Positions 18,978-26,579 of a DNA stretch of 60,420 bases are shown here, one piece after another. This DNA is from Pyrinomonadaceae bacterium (GTDB lineage: Bacteria; Acidobacteriota; Blastocatellia; Pyrinomonadales; Pyrinomonadaceae): positions 1-60,420 of the forward strand of contig JABDKD010000205.1 in assembly GCA_013003215.1 (NCBI GenBank). Reading direction: 5' to 3'. Every line of letters starts with the position of its first letter. Position 1 is the stretch's first letter. The translations under genes were made by a program, and so were the position numbers. A model generated the notes under the pieces. That model did no database searches, was not told where the DNA came from, and worked only from the letters and a program-made list of their open reading frames with translations.

Positions 18978-19850
18978 ATGACAAACAAAATTCGTAAAGC
19001 TGTATTTCCCGCCGCCGGCCACGGCACAAGATTTCTCCCCGCAACCAAAGCATCCCCAAAGGAAATGATGCCGGTTGTTGATAAACCCCTCATTCAGTAC
19101 TCGTTCGAGGAAGCAGTTGAATCCGGAATCGAATCGATATTGATCATAACCGGACGCGACAAGGGTCCGATCGTCAATCATTTTGACATTTCCTACGAGC
19201 TCGAGCGCATGCTCGACGATAGGGGAAAGGTTGATTTGTTTAAGAAGGTTAGGGCAATTTCTCAAATGGCAAGGGTCTGTTATACGAGGCAACAGCTGGC
19301 GAAAGGGCTTGGCCATGCTATTTATCAAGCCAAGGACTTCTCTGAGAACGAACCGTTCGCAGTACTCCTAGCCGACGACATGGTCCACGCCGAGGTACCT
19401 GCGATAAAACAGATGATGGATGTCTACGAGAAATACGAGGCACCGGTCATCGCGACAATGCAGGTGGAAGGCGAGAATATTTCGCGTTTTGGAGTAATTG
19501 ACGCGGAAGAGGTCGAGGAAGGCGTCTATAAGATCAAAGACATGGTTGAAAAACCTTCTTTTGAAGACGCACCGTCCGATTTGGCAATTATTGGCAGATA
19601 TATCCTTACACCCGACATATTCCCGGCGATCGAGCGAACCGAAGAAGGCGCTGGCGGCGAAATACAGATAACCGATGCCATGCGCTTATTGCTCAGGGAA
19701 GGAAAACCCTTTTACGCACTGAAACTTGACGGGAAACGCTATGACGCCGGAGACAAGCTTGGATTTCTTATCGCAACCGTCGAATTTGCTCTTGAGAGAG
19801 AAGATCTTGGAGAAAGTTTCAAGGAGTATTTGAAATCACTCGATTTGTAG
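18978..19850 (+). CDS. galU: UTP--glucose-1-phosphate uridylyltransferase
   Basis: Makes UDP-glucose for envelope polysaccharides. 290 residues. The nucleotide-binding signature FPAAGHGTRFLPATKASPKE (about 10-29) and the MMPVVDKPLIQY substrate block are intact, as are EKPSFEDAPSDLAIIGRY and the C-terminal KRYDAGDKLGF. It is transcribed divergently from serS and ends eight bases from the convergent membrane-anchored protein gene. Confidence 0.95.
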   Translation: MTNKIRKAVFPAAGHGTRFLPATKASPKEMMPVVDKPLIQYSFEEAVESGIESILIITGRDKGPIVNHFDISYELERMLDDRGKVDLFKKVRAISQMARVCYTRQQLAKGLGHAIYQAKDFSENEPFAVLLADDMVHAEVPAIKQMMDVYEKYEAPVIATMQVEGENISRFGVIDAEEVEEGVYKIKDMVEKPSFEDAPSDLAIIGRYILTPDIFPAIERTEEGAGGEIQITDAMRLLLREGKPFYALKLDGKRYDAGDKLGFLIATVEFALEREDLGESFKEYLKSLDL

Positions 19851-19858
19851 AAACGGAT

Positions 19859-20614
19859 TCAAAGTCTTTTTATTTTTGAAAGATCGGCGTAGAAAAAGAG
19901 TTGGGCCCCGACGCGGGTAACACGTCCCCGCAACTCAACGGGTTCTGCAACATAATCCAGAATTTCGCTGTTTGGGGTCCTGCCGTCTTCGGATAAGAGC
20001 CAAAGCTCACTTTTGTTCCCTTTTGAGTCTTTCACAAGAAACATCGCAGGAACCCCGCCTCGAATGCATGCAACGGCACAGTCGCGATGGACTTTCGTGT
20101 TCCCCGGGTTCATTACGCCCAGGTAGCATTTCGAGTCGATGATCTCGCCCCTGAGGGCCATTGAACCGAGGCTTTCCGCTACGGCACTGGGGCTTTCGGC
20201 GCTCCGGCTAATCGTTTTCATGCTACCGGAAACGACCTCAATCAACCTGAGCCCGTCCCGGTAGATCAGGGTTCCTTCCAGCGAAACCTTTTTGCCGTCG
20301 GCGCCAACTATATCGTCGCCAACTCCATACTTTCCTTCTCCAACCAACGGATACCTGAAAAATGTCGGTAAGCCGTTATTAGTCTGTGTCTTTTCAACGA
20401 GTAGAAAGGGTACGGGTCGTGCCTGAACTGTTCCTTCAAATCTTCTCGCATTGCCGAATTCAAAAACACTGTTCGCAAATGGCTTCTGACCGGACGCAAA
20501 AAGGACAGCGAGAATCAATCCTGCGAAAAACAGCGTGAACACAAACGGTTTGATCAGCCGCTTTACAAATGCGGGCATTTTCGGAAGGTAGCCGATGTAG
20601 AAGTCGGTATTCAT
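19859..20614 (-). CDS. Membrane-anchored Cys-containing protein of the Rieske operon
   Basis: Not recognised. 251 residues with one N-terminal transmembrane segment (about 23-43), then an extracytoplasmic region. Around residues 160-190 it has a conserved-looking block: SKCYLGVMNPG, then KVHRDCAVACIRGGVPAMFL, giving Cys-x(n)-His-x2-Cys-x3-Cys, which could bind a metal or haem or form disulfides. The rest is predicted beta-rich with an OB-like C-terminal strand set (EPVELRGRVTRVGAQLFFYAD). AGGA lies just before the ATG. It is the last gene of the Rieske block, 92 bp after the ferric-reductase-like gene, with a repeat element between them. Confidence 0.6.
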   Translation of the reverse strand: MNTDFYIGYLPKMPAFVKRLIKPFVFTLFFAGLILAVLFASGQKPFANSVFEFGNARRFEGTVQARPVPFLLVEKTQTNNGLPTFFRYPLVGEGKYGVGDDIVGADGKKVSLEGTLIYRDGLRLIEVVSGSMKTISRSAESPSAVAESLGSMALRGEIIDSKCYLGVMNPGNTKVHRDCAVACIRGGVPAMFLVKDSKGNKSELWLLSEDGRTPNSEILDYVAEPVELRGRVTRVGAQLFFYADLSKIKRL

Positions 20615-20623
20615 ATTTTCCTA

Positions 20624-20702
20624 TGTTCCGGGGTCCGTGATCCGTGATTAATCTTTGAACAGGTTCAAAGATTGTCTATTGTCCGTTGTCAATTCTCCAT
20701 TG
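20624..20702. repeat. Degenerate 7-bp tandem repeats around a perfect palindrome
   Basis: Fills the 92-bp space between two Rieske-operon genes. Left part: four 7-mers (TGTTCCG, GGGTCCG, TGATCCG, TGATTAA). Centre: AATCTTTGAAC-AG-GTTCAAAGATT, a perfect 11-bp inverted repeat at 20650-20673. Right part: TCTATTG, TCCGTTG, TCAATTC, TCCATTG. The palindrome lacks a T-run, so it is not a classical terminator, though it could stabilise or attenuate the transcript. Confidence 0.75.
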
Positions 20703-20706
20703 CCCT

Positions 20707-21753
20707 TCAGCCATTATCGCCCTCATCGATATGCGCGGGCTCCACATGTGTTCCGGGTTCACACGGCGACCCCGAAACTGAAACTTCCCCGTTTTCTACT
20801 TTGACCTCAAACGTCGGGACCTTCTCGTTAAAGGGAGGCGGGGACGCGCCGGTCGTTGGATCATACTGAAATCCGTGCCATGGGCAGGTTATGCATCCAT
20901 CGATAATCTCACCTTCTCCGAGGGGTCCATTCTGATGTTGGCAAACGTTTGAAACCGCTGAAATCTTACCCTCATATCGAAACACAGCGACACGTTCACC
21001 GGCGACAACCCTTGTGACTGCCTTGTTTTCCGGAATTTCGTCCGCATGGCAGATCCTCACAAAACCATCATCGCCTTTTTCAGTCTCCCTGTCGTTTACG
21101 CTCTCACGACCTGCTGCAGTAATGTGAAGCCCAATCACTACTACAAGGCCAACCAACAGGGCACCCGCCAATACGGGATTCGTTTCTGACTGAAGAACTC
21201 CCAGCACAACATGTCCGACCAGAAGCGCGTACGCGACATAGACCAGCATATGAAGCCCCTTCCAAACCGGGGCCGTAAGATTTTTAAGCCAGAAGTCATG
21301 ACTGGAAACCGCCATTAAAAAGAGGATTATCAAAGCGACAAGACCAAGCACCTGGAATGGAAAATCAGGAACGCTAAAAAACCTGGTGTTGCTAATCAGA
21401 ATACTTACCAACGGATTCGTCTCACCAAATCCGTGAAACTGGAACGTGGCGACAACCGCATGGACGAGGCCAAGCAGAAATGTTGTCACGCCCATGTGCC
21501 TCCGGTTATAGAGCAGGGGCAAAAACCGCGCGTCGAGTCTTGAGAGCGGTCCAGTAATCAAAACGATGTGGAGCAAGATCAGTGCAGCCGTGCCAAATCC
21601 CCTGATAAGTAGCGTTTCGGCGGTAGCGCTCGGGTACAAAGCAACCGTAAGCCCCATAAACACAGCTAAGTAGACGACAATCCCCGACCAGAGAATGAGA
21701 TCATACGTGATCTTCTGACGATTCCAGCTTATTCCTTTATAGACTTCACTCAT
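20707..21753 (-). CDS. Ferric-reductase-like haem membrane protein with C-terminal Rieske domain
   Basis: 348 residues. Six to seven transmembrane helices fill residues 15-210, with paired histidines suited to bis-haem b binding (LLHIVLITGPLSRL, GLVHAVVATFQFHG, WKGLHMLVYV, ALLVGHVVLG), as in YedZ/MsrQ and NOX-type ferric reductases. The soluble C-terminus is a complete Rieske [2Fe-2S] domain: VCQHQNGPLGEG and CITCPWHGFQYDPTTG give Cys-x-His and Cys-x2-His. No FAD/NAD module is present, so the Rieske domain replaces the usual flavin electron port. The ATG at 21753 with AGGAGG upstream is preferred over a TTG at 21807. It overlaps the 57-residue gene by eight bases. Confidence 0.85.
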   Translation of the reverse strand: MSEVYKGISWNRQKITYDLILWSGIVVYLAVFMGLTVALYPSATAETLLIRGFGTAALILLHIVLITGPLSRLDARFLPLLYNRRHMGVTTFLLGLVHAVVATFQFHGFGETNPLVSILISNTRFFSVPDFPFQVLGLVALIILFLMAVSSHDFWLKNLTAPVWKGLHMLVYVAYALLVGHVVLGVLQSETNPVLAGALLVGLVVVIGLHITAAGRESVNDRETEKGDDGFVRICHADEIPENKAVTRVVAGERVAVFRYEGKISAVSNVCQHQNGPLGEGEIIDGCITCPWHGFQYDPTTGASPPPFNEKVPTFEVKVENGEVSVSGSPCEPGTHVEPAHIDEGDNG

Positions 21754-21919
21754 TTTGCGTCGAAGCCTCCTGCGGAGCACTGGTTCGCTCAACTTTCGGA
21801 ATCTCAATGTTTACCGGATCTTCGTGCCTTAACAATAGACCGGCAGCAAATAGCACTGGGAGCAGTACGGCGAGTACGAGCCATATGATCCGGTGTCTCT
21901 TTCTTGACCCGCGAATCAT
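21746..21919 (-). CDS. 57-residue single-TM membrane protein
   Basis: Short gene with a strong GGAGGTGA ribosome-binding site four bases before its ATG. It overlaps the upstream gene by ATGA and the downstream ferric-reductase/Rieske gene by eight bases (ATGAGTGA). The product has a basic N-terminus (IRGSRKRHR), one transmembrane helix (IIWLVLAVLLPVLFAAGLLL) and a short polar extracytoplasmic tail. The tight coupling on both sides is good evidence that it is translated. It may be an accessory subunit of the haem/Rieske membrane protein (inference). No family recognised. Confidence 0.8.
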   Translation of the reverse strand: MIRGSRKRHRIIWLVLAVLLPVLFAAGLLLRHEDPVNIEIPKVERTSAPQEASTQNE

Positions 21920-22170
21920 TTATCACCTCCGGCGGAACGACGGTGTTCGTTCGTTTCTGCAACTCCGGTAGTTCCGGAGATCATACGTGAAAGAAGAAAC
22001 ACCCAGAAAGGTATCGCTCCGAAAAATATCACCAGGCGAAATCCAATACCGGCGCCCTTTGCTGAGTCATCAAATTCCGCAATTTTTGCAGTAACGAAAT
22101 AAAGCGAAAACAACGTACCGATCACCAGGTAGATCAAGGCTGTCCAAACGATTATTTGCGCAATTATCAT
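21916..22170 (-). CDS. Small two-TM membrane protein
   Basis: About 84 residues with two hydrophobic segments (IIAQIIVWTALIYLVIGTLF near the start and LVIFFGAIPFWVFLLS in the second half) joined by a charged loop. A GTG three bases upstream (22173) is an alternative start. It begins a few bases after the Rieske-ThDP gene and ends in an ATGA overlap with the 57-residue gene. It is probably a second small subunit of the membrane complex; function unknown. Confidence 0.75.
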   Translation of the reverse strand: MIIAQIIVWTALIYLVIGTLFSLYFVTAKIAEFDDSAKGAGIGFRLVIFFGAIPFWVFLLSRMISGTTGVAETNEHRRSAGGDK

Positions 22171-22174
22171 CACT

Positions 22175-24115
22175 CTAGATCAAGTTAACATCGGCGATGA
22201 TCTCTAAAAGGGCCGTTCCGTTATGGTCAAGCACTTCTTTCATCGCTTCCCTTAAACCTTGCTTCTTTTCAACACGCCTTCCGAGCGCGCCACAGCTTGT
22301 AGCAAATTCGGCGAAATTCGGGTTATGCAGTTCGGTGGCCCAAACATCAAACTCTCCCGCTCTCTGCTCTTTGGAAATCTTCCCCAACTCAGAGTTGTTC
22401 AAAAGGATTAGCTTGATGTTCATACCGTATTTAACCGATGTCGTCAGATCCGCCATGTATTGACCGAATCCGCCATCTCCCGCAACGGCTATGACAGGCC
22501 TCTCCTCACCAACAGCAGCCCAGGCGCCCATTGCCGCGGGGAATGCAAAGCCAATCGATCCAAGATATCCCGACATTAGGAAACTGTGGTTTTTGCATTC
22601 GAAATAGCGTCCAAACGAGTAAGCATTGTTACCAACGTCCACACACATCACGGCATTCTCGGGCGCTAATTCTGTAAGAGCCTCAAAAATCTCGATCGAA
22701 CTGATTCCTTTTCCGAAATCGTCTAGTTTTCTCTTGGCCTTTTCCTCACGCCAGATCGCCCATCTTTCGCTTATCTCAATTCTACGGTCAATGGTTGCGG
22801 CCTGTCCCGCAACCTGTTTTCTGAGCTGTGTAAGCGTAACACCGATCTCACCCCAGACCGCCACGTCGATCTTGTGAAACTTGCTCAACGCCAATGGATC
22901 AAAATCAACTTGAATCGTTGGTACCTTAGGTGCGATTCCCGTGTGATTGGAAAATGATGCGCCAAAAACGATCAACAGATCGCTCTCATTCATAAACCAG
23001 GAAGCGATCGGCGTTCCGCTCCGACCAAGCACACCGCACCCAAGCGGATGGCGGTCGCTGATCAGGCCTTTTCCTTTAAAAGTCGTAAGTACCGGCGCAT
23101 TTAGCTCCTCGGCAAACTCGATTACCGCATCCATGTTATGACGGGCACCGTGCCCAACTATGATCACCGGTCTCTGTGAGTTTCTTATCTTGTCTGCTGC
23201 AGCGTCCAGACTTTCTTTCGGCGGGGCAATTGTTGTCGGCGTAATTCGTCCTTCCGGTGTCTGTGCCGCTTCGACGGGTGCCGGAACCTCCAGGATATCA
23301 TCGGGGAAAGTCAGGTGCGAAACATCACGCTTCAAAATCGCATGCTTTACCGCAAGTGCTGCCAATTCCGAGTGTTTGCTGTGGCCCTGTACCCGGTGAT
23401 TGAATTCCGCGACAGTTTGGAAGGCCCGTACAAGATCGACTTCCTGAAAGTTTCCGGTACCAACAACCTGCGTCGCGACCTGACCCGTAAGCGCGAGAAT
23501 GGGGGCGCGGTCTACCTTTGCATCCCAAAGCCCAGTAAACATGTTCGTGGCCCCCGGACCGGCGATGGAAAAACACGCTGCGGGGCGACCGGTCAATTTT
23601 CCGTAAGCAGACGCAGCAAACGCACCTGCGCCCTCATGCCTGATACCGATAAACTTCAGCCTGCCGGCTTCGGACTGCCGCCTTAGAGCGTCCGCAAGGC
23701 CAAGATTTGAATGCCCAACCATCCCGAACACAGAATCGATGCCCCAGTTCACGAGCGTTTCTGCGACTACATCCGATATTGTTCTTTCGTGTTCAGACTC
23801 TTCTTCAACGGCAACATAGACTCCATCCTCTCTGACCTCGACCTCAAAACGGTCAAGATGATCATCAAACCCGCCGGGCGATTGACCTGTAGTCGGGTGA
23901 AAATCCCAACCATGCCAGGGACACCTTAGGAATCCGTTCTCGATGCTGCCTTCTCCAAGCGGACCGCCCTGGTGTGGGCATTTGTTGTCTAATGCCGCAA
24001 ACTCTCCTTCAAAATGGGATATGCAGAGCCCCTGGTGACCGGCTGTTACACTTGTCACCCTCCCCTCAGGCAGGTCCTCAGTGTTTTCTAAAACCTTGTG
24101 CCAAACTTTTTTCAC
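22175..24115 (-). CDS. Rieske - ThDP enzyme fusion (acetolactate synthase/pyruvate oxidase-like)
   Basis: 646 residues. A Rieske domain occupies about 1-105, with ligands Cys46, His48, Cys65 and His68 (NKCPHQGG, RCPWHGW). A three-domain thiamine-diphosphate enzyme follows from about 110: the catalytic Glu is in IRHEGAGAFAASAYGK, the central domain contains DLLIVFGAS, and the cofactor signature is AGDGGFGQYMADL followed by LILLNNSELG. The IlvB/POX group decarboxylates 2-oxo acids or ligates the product; the exact reaction cannot be read here. GTG start with GGAG six bases before it. It lies 18 bp downstream of the Rieske-GltS gene and is cytosolic. Rieske domains are not a usual part of this family. 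Confidence 0.88.
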   Translation of the reverse strand: MKKVWHKVLENTEDLPEGRVTSVTAGHQGLCISHFEGEFAALDNKCPHQGGPLGEGSIENGFLRCPWHGWDFHPTTGQSPGGFDDHLDRFEVEVREDGVYVAVEEESEHERTISDVVAETLVNWGIDSVFGMVGHSNLGLADALRRQSEAGRLKFIGIRHEGAGAFAASAYGKLTGRPAACFSIAGPGATNMFTGLWDAKVDRAPILALTGQVATQVVGTGNFQEVDLVRAFQTVAEFNHRVQGHSKHSELAALAVKHAILKRDVSHLTFPDDILEVPAPVEAAQTPEGRITPTTIAPPKESLDAAADKIRNSQRPVIIVGHGARHNMDAVIEFAEELNAPVLTTFKGKGLISDRHPLGCGVLGRSGTPIASWFMNESDLLIVFGASFSNHTGIAPKVPTIQVDFDPLALSKFHKIDVAVWGEIGVTLTQLRKQVAGQAATIDRRIEISERWAIWREEKAKRKLDDFGKGISSIEIFEALTELAPENAVMCVDVGNNAYSFGRYFECKNHSFLMSGYLGSIGFAFPAAMGAWAAVGEERPVIAVAGDGGFGQYMADLTTSVKYGMNIKLILLNNSELGKISKEQRAGEFDVWATELHNPNFAEFATSCGALGRRVEKKQGLREAMKEVLDHNGTALLEIIADVNLI

Positions 24116-24133
24116 AATACGCTCCCTGGAAAA

Positions 24134-25771
24134 CTAGCTCTGCACACCACCGTAAGCAATTCCTGTCATCCGATGAATCTCGAAATCGAGTGTCGAAAGA
24201 TCAGATTCGCTGAACTGCGAAACGTCATTAACTCCGCATGCCCTCGCAACAACCTTCATGAGATCGTTCGTGGCCTCGAAGAATCGCGCCAGTTGCTTCG
24301 CCGATTCATCAATTATGAGTCTGGATCTCAAGGATTCTTTTTGGGTCGCTATACCTACAGGACAATTGTTTGTGTTGCAGGCTCTCATACCCAAACAGCC
24401 GATTGCCTGAATTGCCGAATTCGCAACGGCGACAGCGTCAGCCCCCAGCATCAACGCCTTTGCAAAGTCATCTGCAACCCTCAACCCCCCGGTAATTACA
24501 AGGGTTATGTCTTTTGCGCCTCTTTCGTCCAAATGACGTCTCGCCCTTGCAAGAGCGGGTATCGTCGGCACATTTATGTTGTTGCGAAGGATCGTCGGCG
24601 CGGCCCCTGTTCCCCCGCCCCTGCCATCTAGGATTATGTAATCGACGCCGCTTTGCAGAGCAAAATCAATATCATCTTCAATTCTGCTTGCGGCAATCTT
24701 AAACCCGACAGGAATCCCACCCGTCGTCTCCCTGACTTTTTTCGCCACTTCCGCAAAATCTTCCGGAGTCTGCAGATCAGAAAAAGCCGCCGGAGAAATC
24801 GCGGCTTCTCCGGCATTGAGTCCACGGACTTCAGCAATCTGAGCCGATACTTTTTCCGCGGGCAAGTGTCCGCCTGTTCCCGTTTTCGCACCCTGCCCGC
24901 CTTTGAAGTGGAATGCCTGGGCCTTTGCCACCTTGTCCCACGAGAAACCAAATCTCGCGGACGCGAGCTCATAGAAATACCTGGAATTATTCTCTTGCTC
25001 CGCAGGCAGCATTCCGCCCTCTCCGGAGCAGATTCCCGTTCCGGCCAACTCAGCTCCTTTGGACAGCGCGGTCTTGGCTTCGGCTGAAAGTGCCCCGAAA
25101 CTCATGTCTGAAACGAAAAATGGTTTCTTCAATACCAACGGCCGGTCCGCACGGGACCCAATTGTGGTTTTAGTATTTACGTCAACATCATCCAGCAAAG
25201 GCCTCCTGGAAAGCTGCGCCGGGAGAAATTGAATATTCTCCCATTTCGGAAGTAAATTCCGGTCAACTCCCATAGCCTTCGATGGACCGTGATGGCCGTA
25301 TTTTGAAAGACCGTTCTGTGCGAGATCCTTTATGAACGTGGAATATGGTTCTGTGGACTCCGGATGCGTATCCGCATATCTGCCGAGGTATTGGTCACGA
25401 TCAAAAGGCTGCGGATTCTCTTTTAAAAACTCGCGAACTTCTTCGGCATCTATATAGAGGTTCCCCTCTTCTATCTTGCTCGAAAACTTGTGCAGCACTT
25501 CCGCGTTGTTGTACTCGGAAACGCCCGTATCATACCGATAGTCCCAACCATGGACCCCGCATATGAGGTTTTCGCCATCAATGTGTCCATCCTCGAGTAA
25601 TGCTCCGCGGTGAAGACAACGACCATACAGGACCGAAGCGTCTTGATCGTACCGTACGATTACCAGGTCCAGATCTTCTACTACTGCACCTGTGGGTACC
25701 CGATCCTCAAGTTCCTCAAATTTTGCAATCGAAATTGGAACCGCAAATTCCTTCTTGTTTATTGTATTCAT
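24134..25771 (-). CDS. Rieske - glutamate-synthase-like FMN enzyme fusion
   Basis: 545 residues. An N-terminal Rieske domain has ligands Cys52, His54, Cys71 and His74 (RCLHRGALLEDG, CGVHGWDYRYDTG). The rest is a GltB-type FMN-binding TIM barrel: MSFGALSAEAKTALSKGAE, GQGAKTGTGGHLPAEKV and GRGGGTGAAPT, with three cysteines of a 3Fe-4S-type motif in CLGMRACNTNNCPVG. The class II glutaminase domain and the GXGXG C-terminal helix domain are absent, so ammonia or another amine, not glutamine hydrolysis, would have to supply nitrogen. GAGGGG precedes the ATG. First gene of the Rieske operon. Confidence 0.9.
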   Translation of the reverse strand: MNTINKKEFAVPISIAKFEELEDRVPTGAVVEDLDLVIVRYDQDASVLYGRCLHRGALLEDGHIDGENLICGVHGWDYRYDTGVSEYNNAEVLHKFSSKIEEGNLYIDAEEVREFLKENPQPFDRDQYLGRYADTHPESTEPYSTFIKDLAQNGLSKYGHHGPSKAMGVDRNLLPKWENIQFLPAQLSRRPLLDDVDVNTKTTIGSRADRPLVLKKPFFVSDMSFGALSAEAKTALSKGAELAGTGICSGEGGMLPAEQENNSRYFYELASARFGFSWDKVAKAQAFHFKGGQGAKTGTGGHLPAEKVSAQIAEVRGLNAGEAAISPAAFSDLQTPEDFAEVAKKVRETTGGIPVGFKIAASRIEDDIDFALQSGVDYIILDGRGGGTGAAPTILRNNINVPTIPALARARRHLDERGAKDITLVITGGLRVADDFAKALMLGADAVAVANSAIQAIGCLGMRACNTNNCPVGIATQKESLRSRLIIDESAKQLARFFEATNDLMKVVARACGVNDVSQFSESDLSTLDFEIHRMTGIAYGGVQS

Positions 25772-25925
25772 TAGACCCCTCGGATTGACTAAGACAGATT
25801 TCGAGGATTTTATTCCAGAAACCTATCACGTAAGCTGAAGCCATCGTCGCCTGCTTTGAATATTTTTGGAGTAAATCATATTTTTGAACACATCCAGCCC
25901 AATAACAAGAAATTTTTGAATTAAG

Positions 25926-26579
25926 ATGAGTGAATTTGAACAAACTGAAGTAAATCGAGTAGTCCGTGTTCCGAAACGCGGGCATTATGACAAAGAGACC
26001 ATCTATTCGATCCTCGATGAGGGCTATCTGTGCCATGCGGGATTTGAGATCGACGGAAGGCCCTTTGTGATTCCGACGCTTTACGCGCGTGTCGAAGACA
26101 GCGTCTTCATACACGGCTCTTCGGTCAGCAGGATGCTCAAGCGGTTGGACGAAGGCGTCGAGACCTGTATAACCGTAACCCTTGTTGACGGGATCGTATT
26201 GGCGCGATCAGCGTTCCACCACTCGATGAATTACCGCTCGGCGGTCGTTTTCGGGAAAGGCAGAAGAGTTGTTAATGACGAAGAAAAGCTCAGTGCTTTA
26301 AAGGCAATATCGGAGAACGTGCTCAAGCACCGCTGGGATGATTCACGTCAGCCGACAGAGAATGAACTAAACGTGACAACCGTTATCGAGATCCCGGTAA
26401 ATTCAGCATCTGCAAAGATTAGGAGCGGTGATCCGATCGATGATGAAAACGATTATGACCTACCTATTTGGGCCGGTGTCTTACCAGTAAAGACGAGATT
26501 TGGAAATGCGATTCCTGACTCAAAACTCCAAGCAGGCATTGGTTTGCCGGACTATCTGAAAGATCCTTTAGGTGAATAA
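25926..26579 (+). CDS. Pyridoxamine-5'-phosphate-oxidase-like flavoprotein
   Basis: 217 residues with the split-barrel FMN-binding fold of the Nim/pyridox_oxase_2 type: RVPKRGHYDKETIYSILDEG at the start, then FVIPTLYARV, IHGSSVSRMLKRL and the metal/flavin-region SAFHHSMNYRSAVVFG. Members bind FMN or haem and reduce diverse substrates; the substrate is unknown. It reads divergently from the Rieske operon across a 154-bp shared promoter region, and its 3' end overlaps the convergent glpD by 28 bp. Confidence 0.85.
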   Translation: MSEFEQTEVNRVVRVPKRGHYDKETIYSILDEGYLCHAGFEIDGRPFVIPTLYARVEDSVFIHGSSVSRMLKRLDEGVETCITVTLVDGIVLARSAFHHSMNYRSAVVFGKGRRVVNDEEKLSALKAISENVLKHRWDDSRQPTENELNVTTVIEIPVNSASAKIRSGDPIDDENDYDLPIWAGVLPVKTRFGNAIPDSKLQAGIGLPDYLKDPLGE

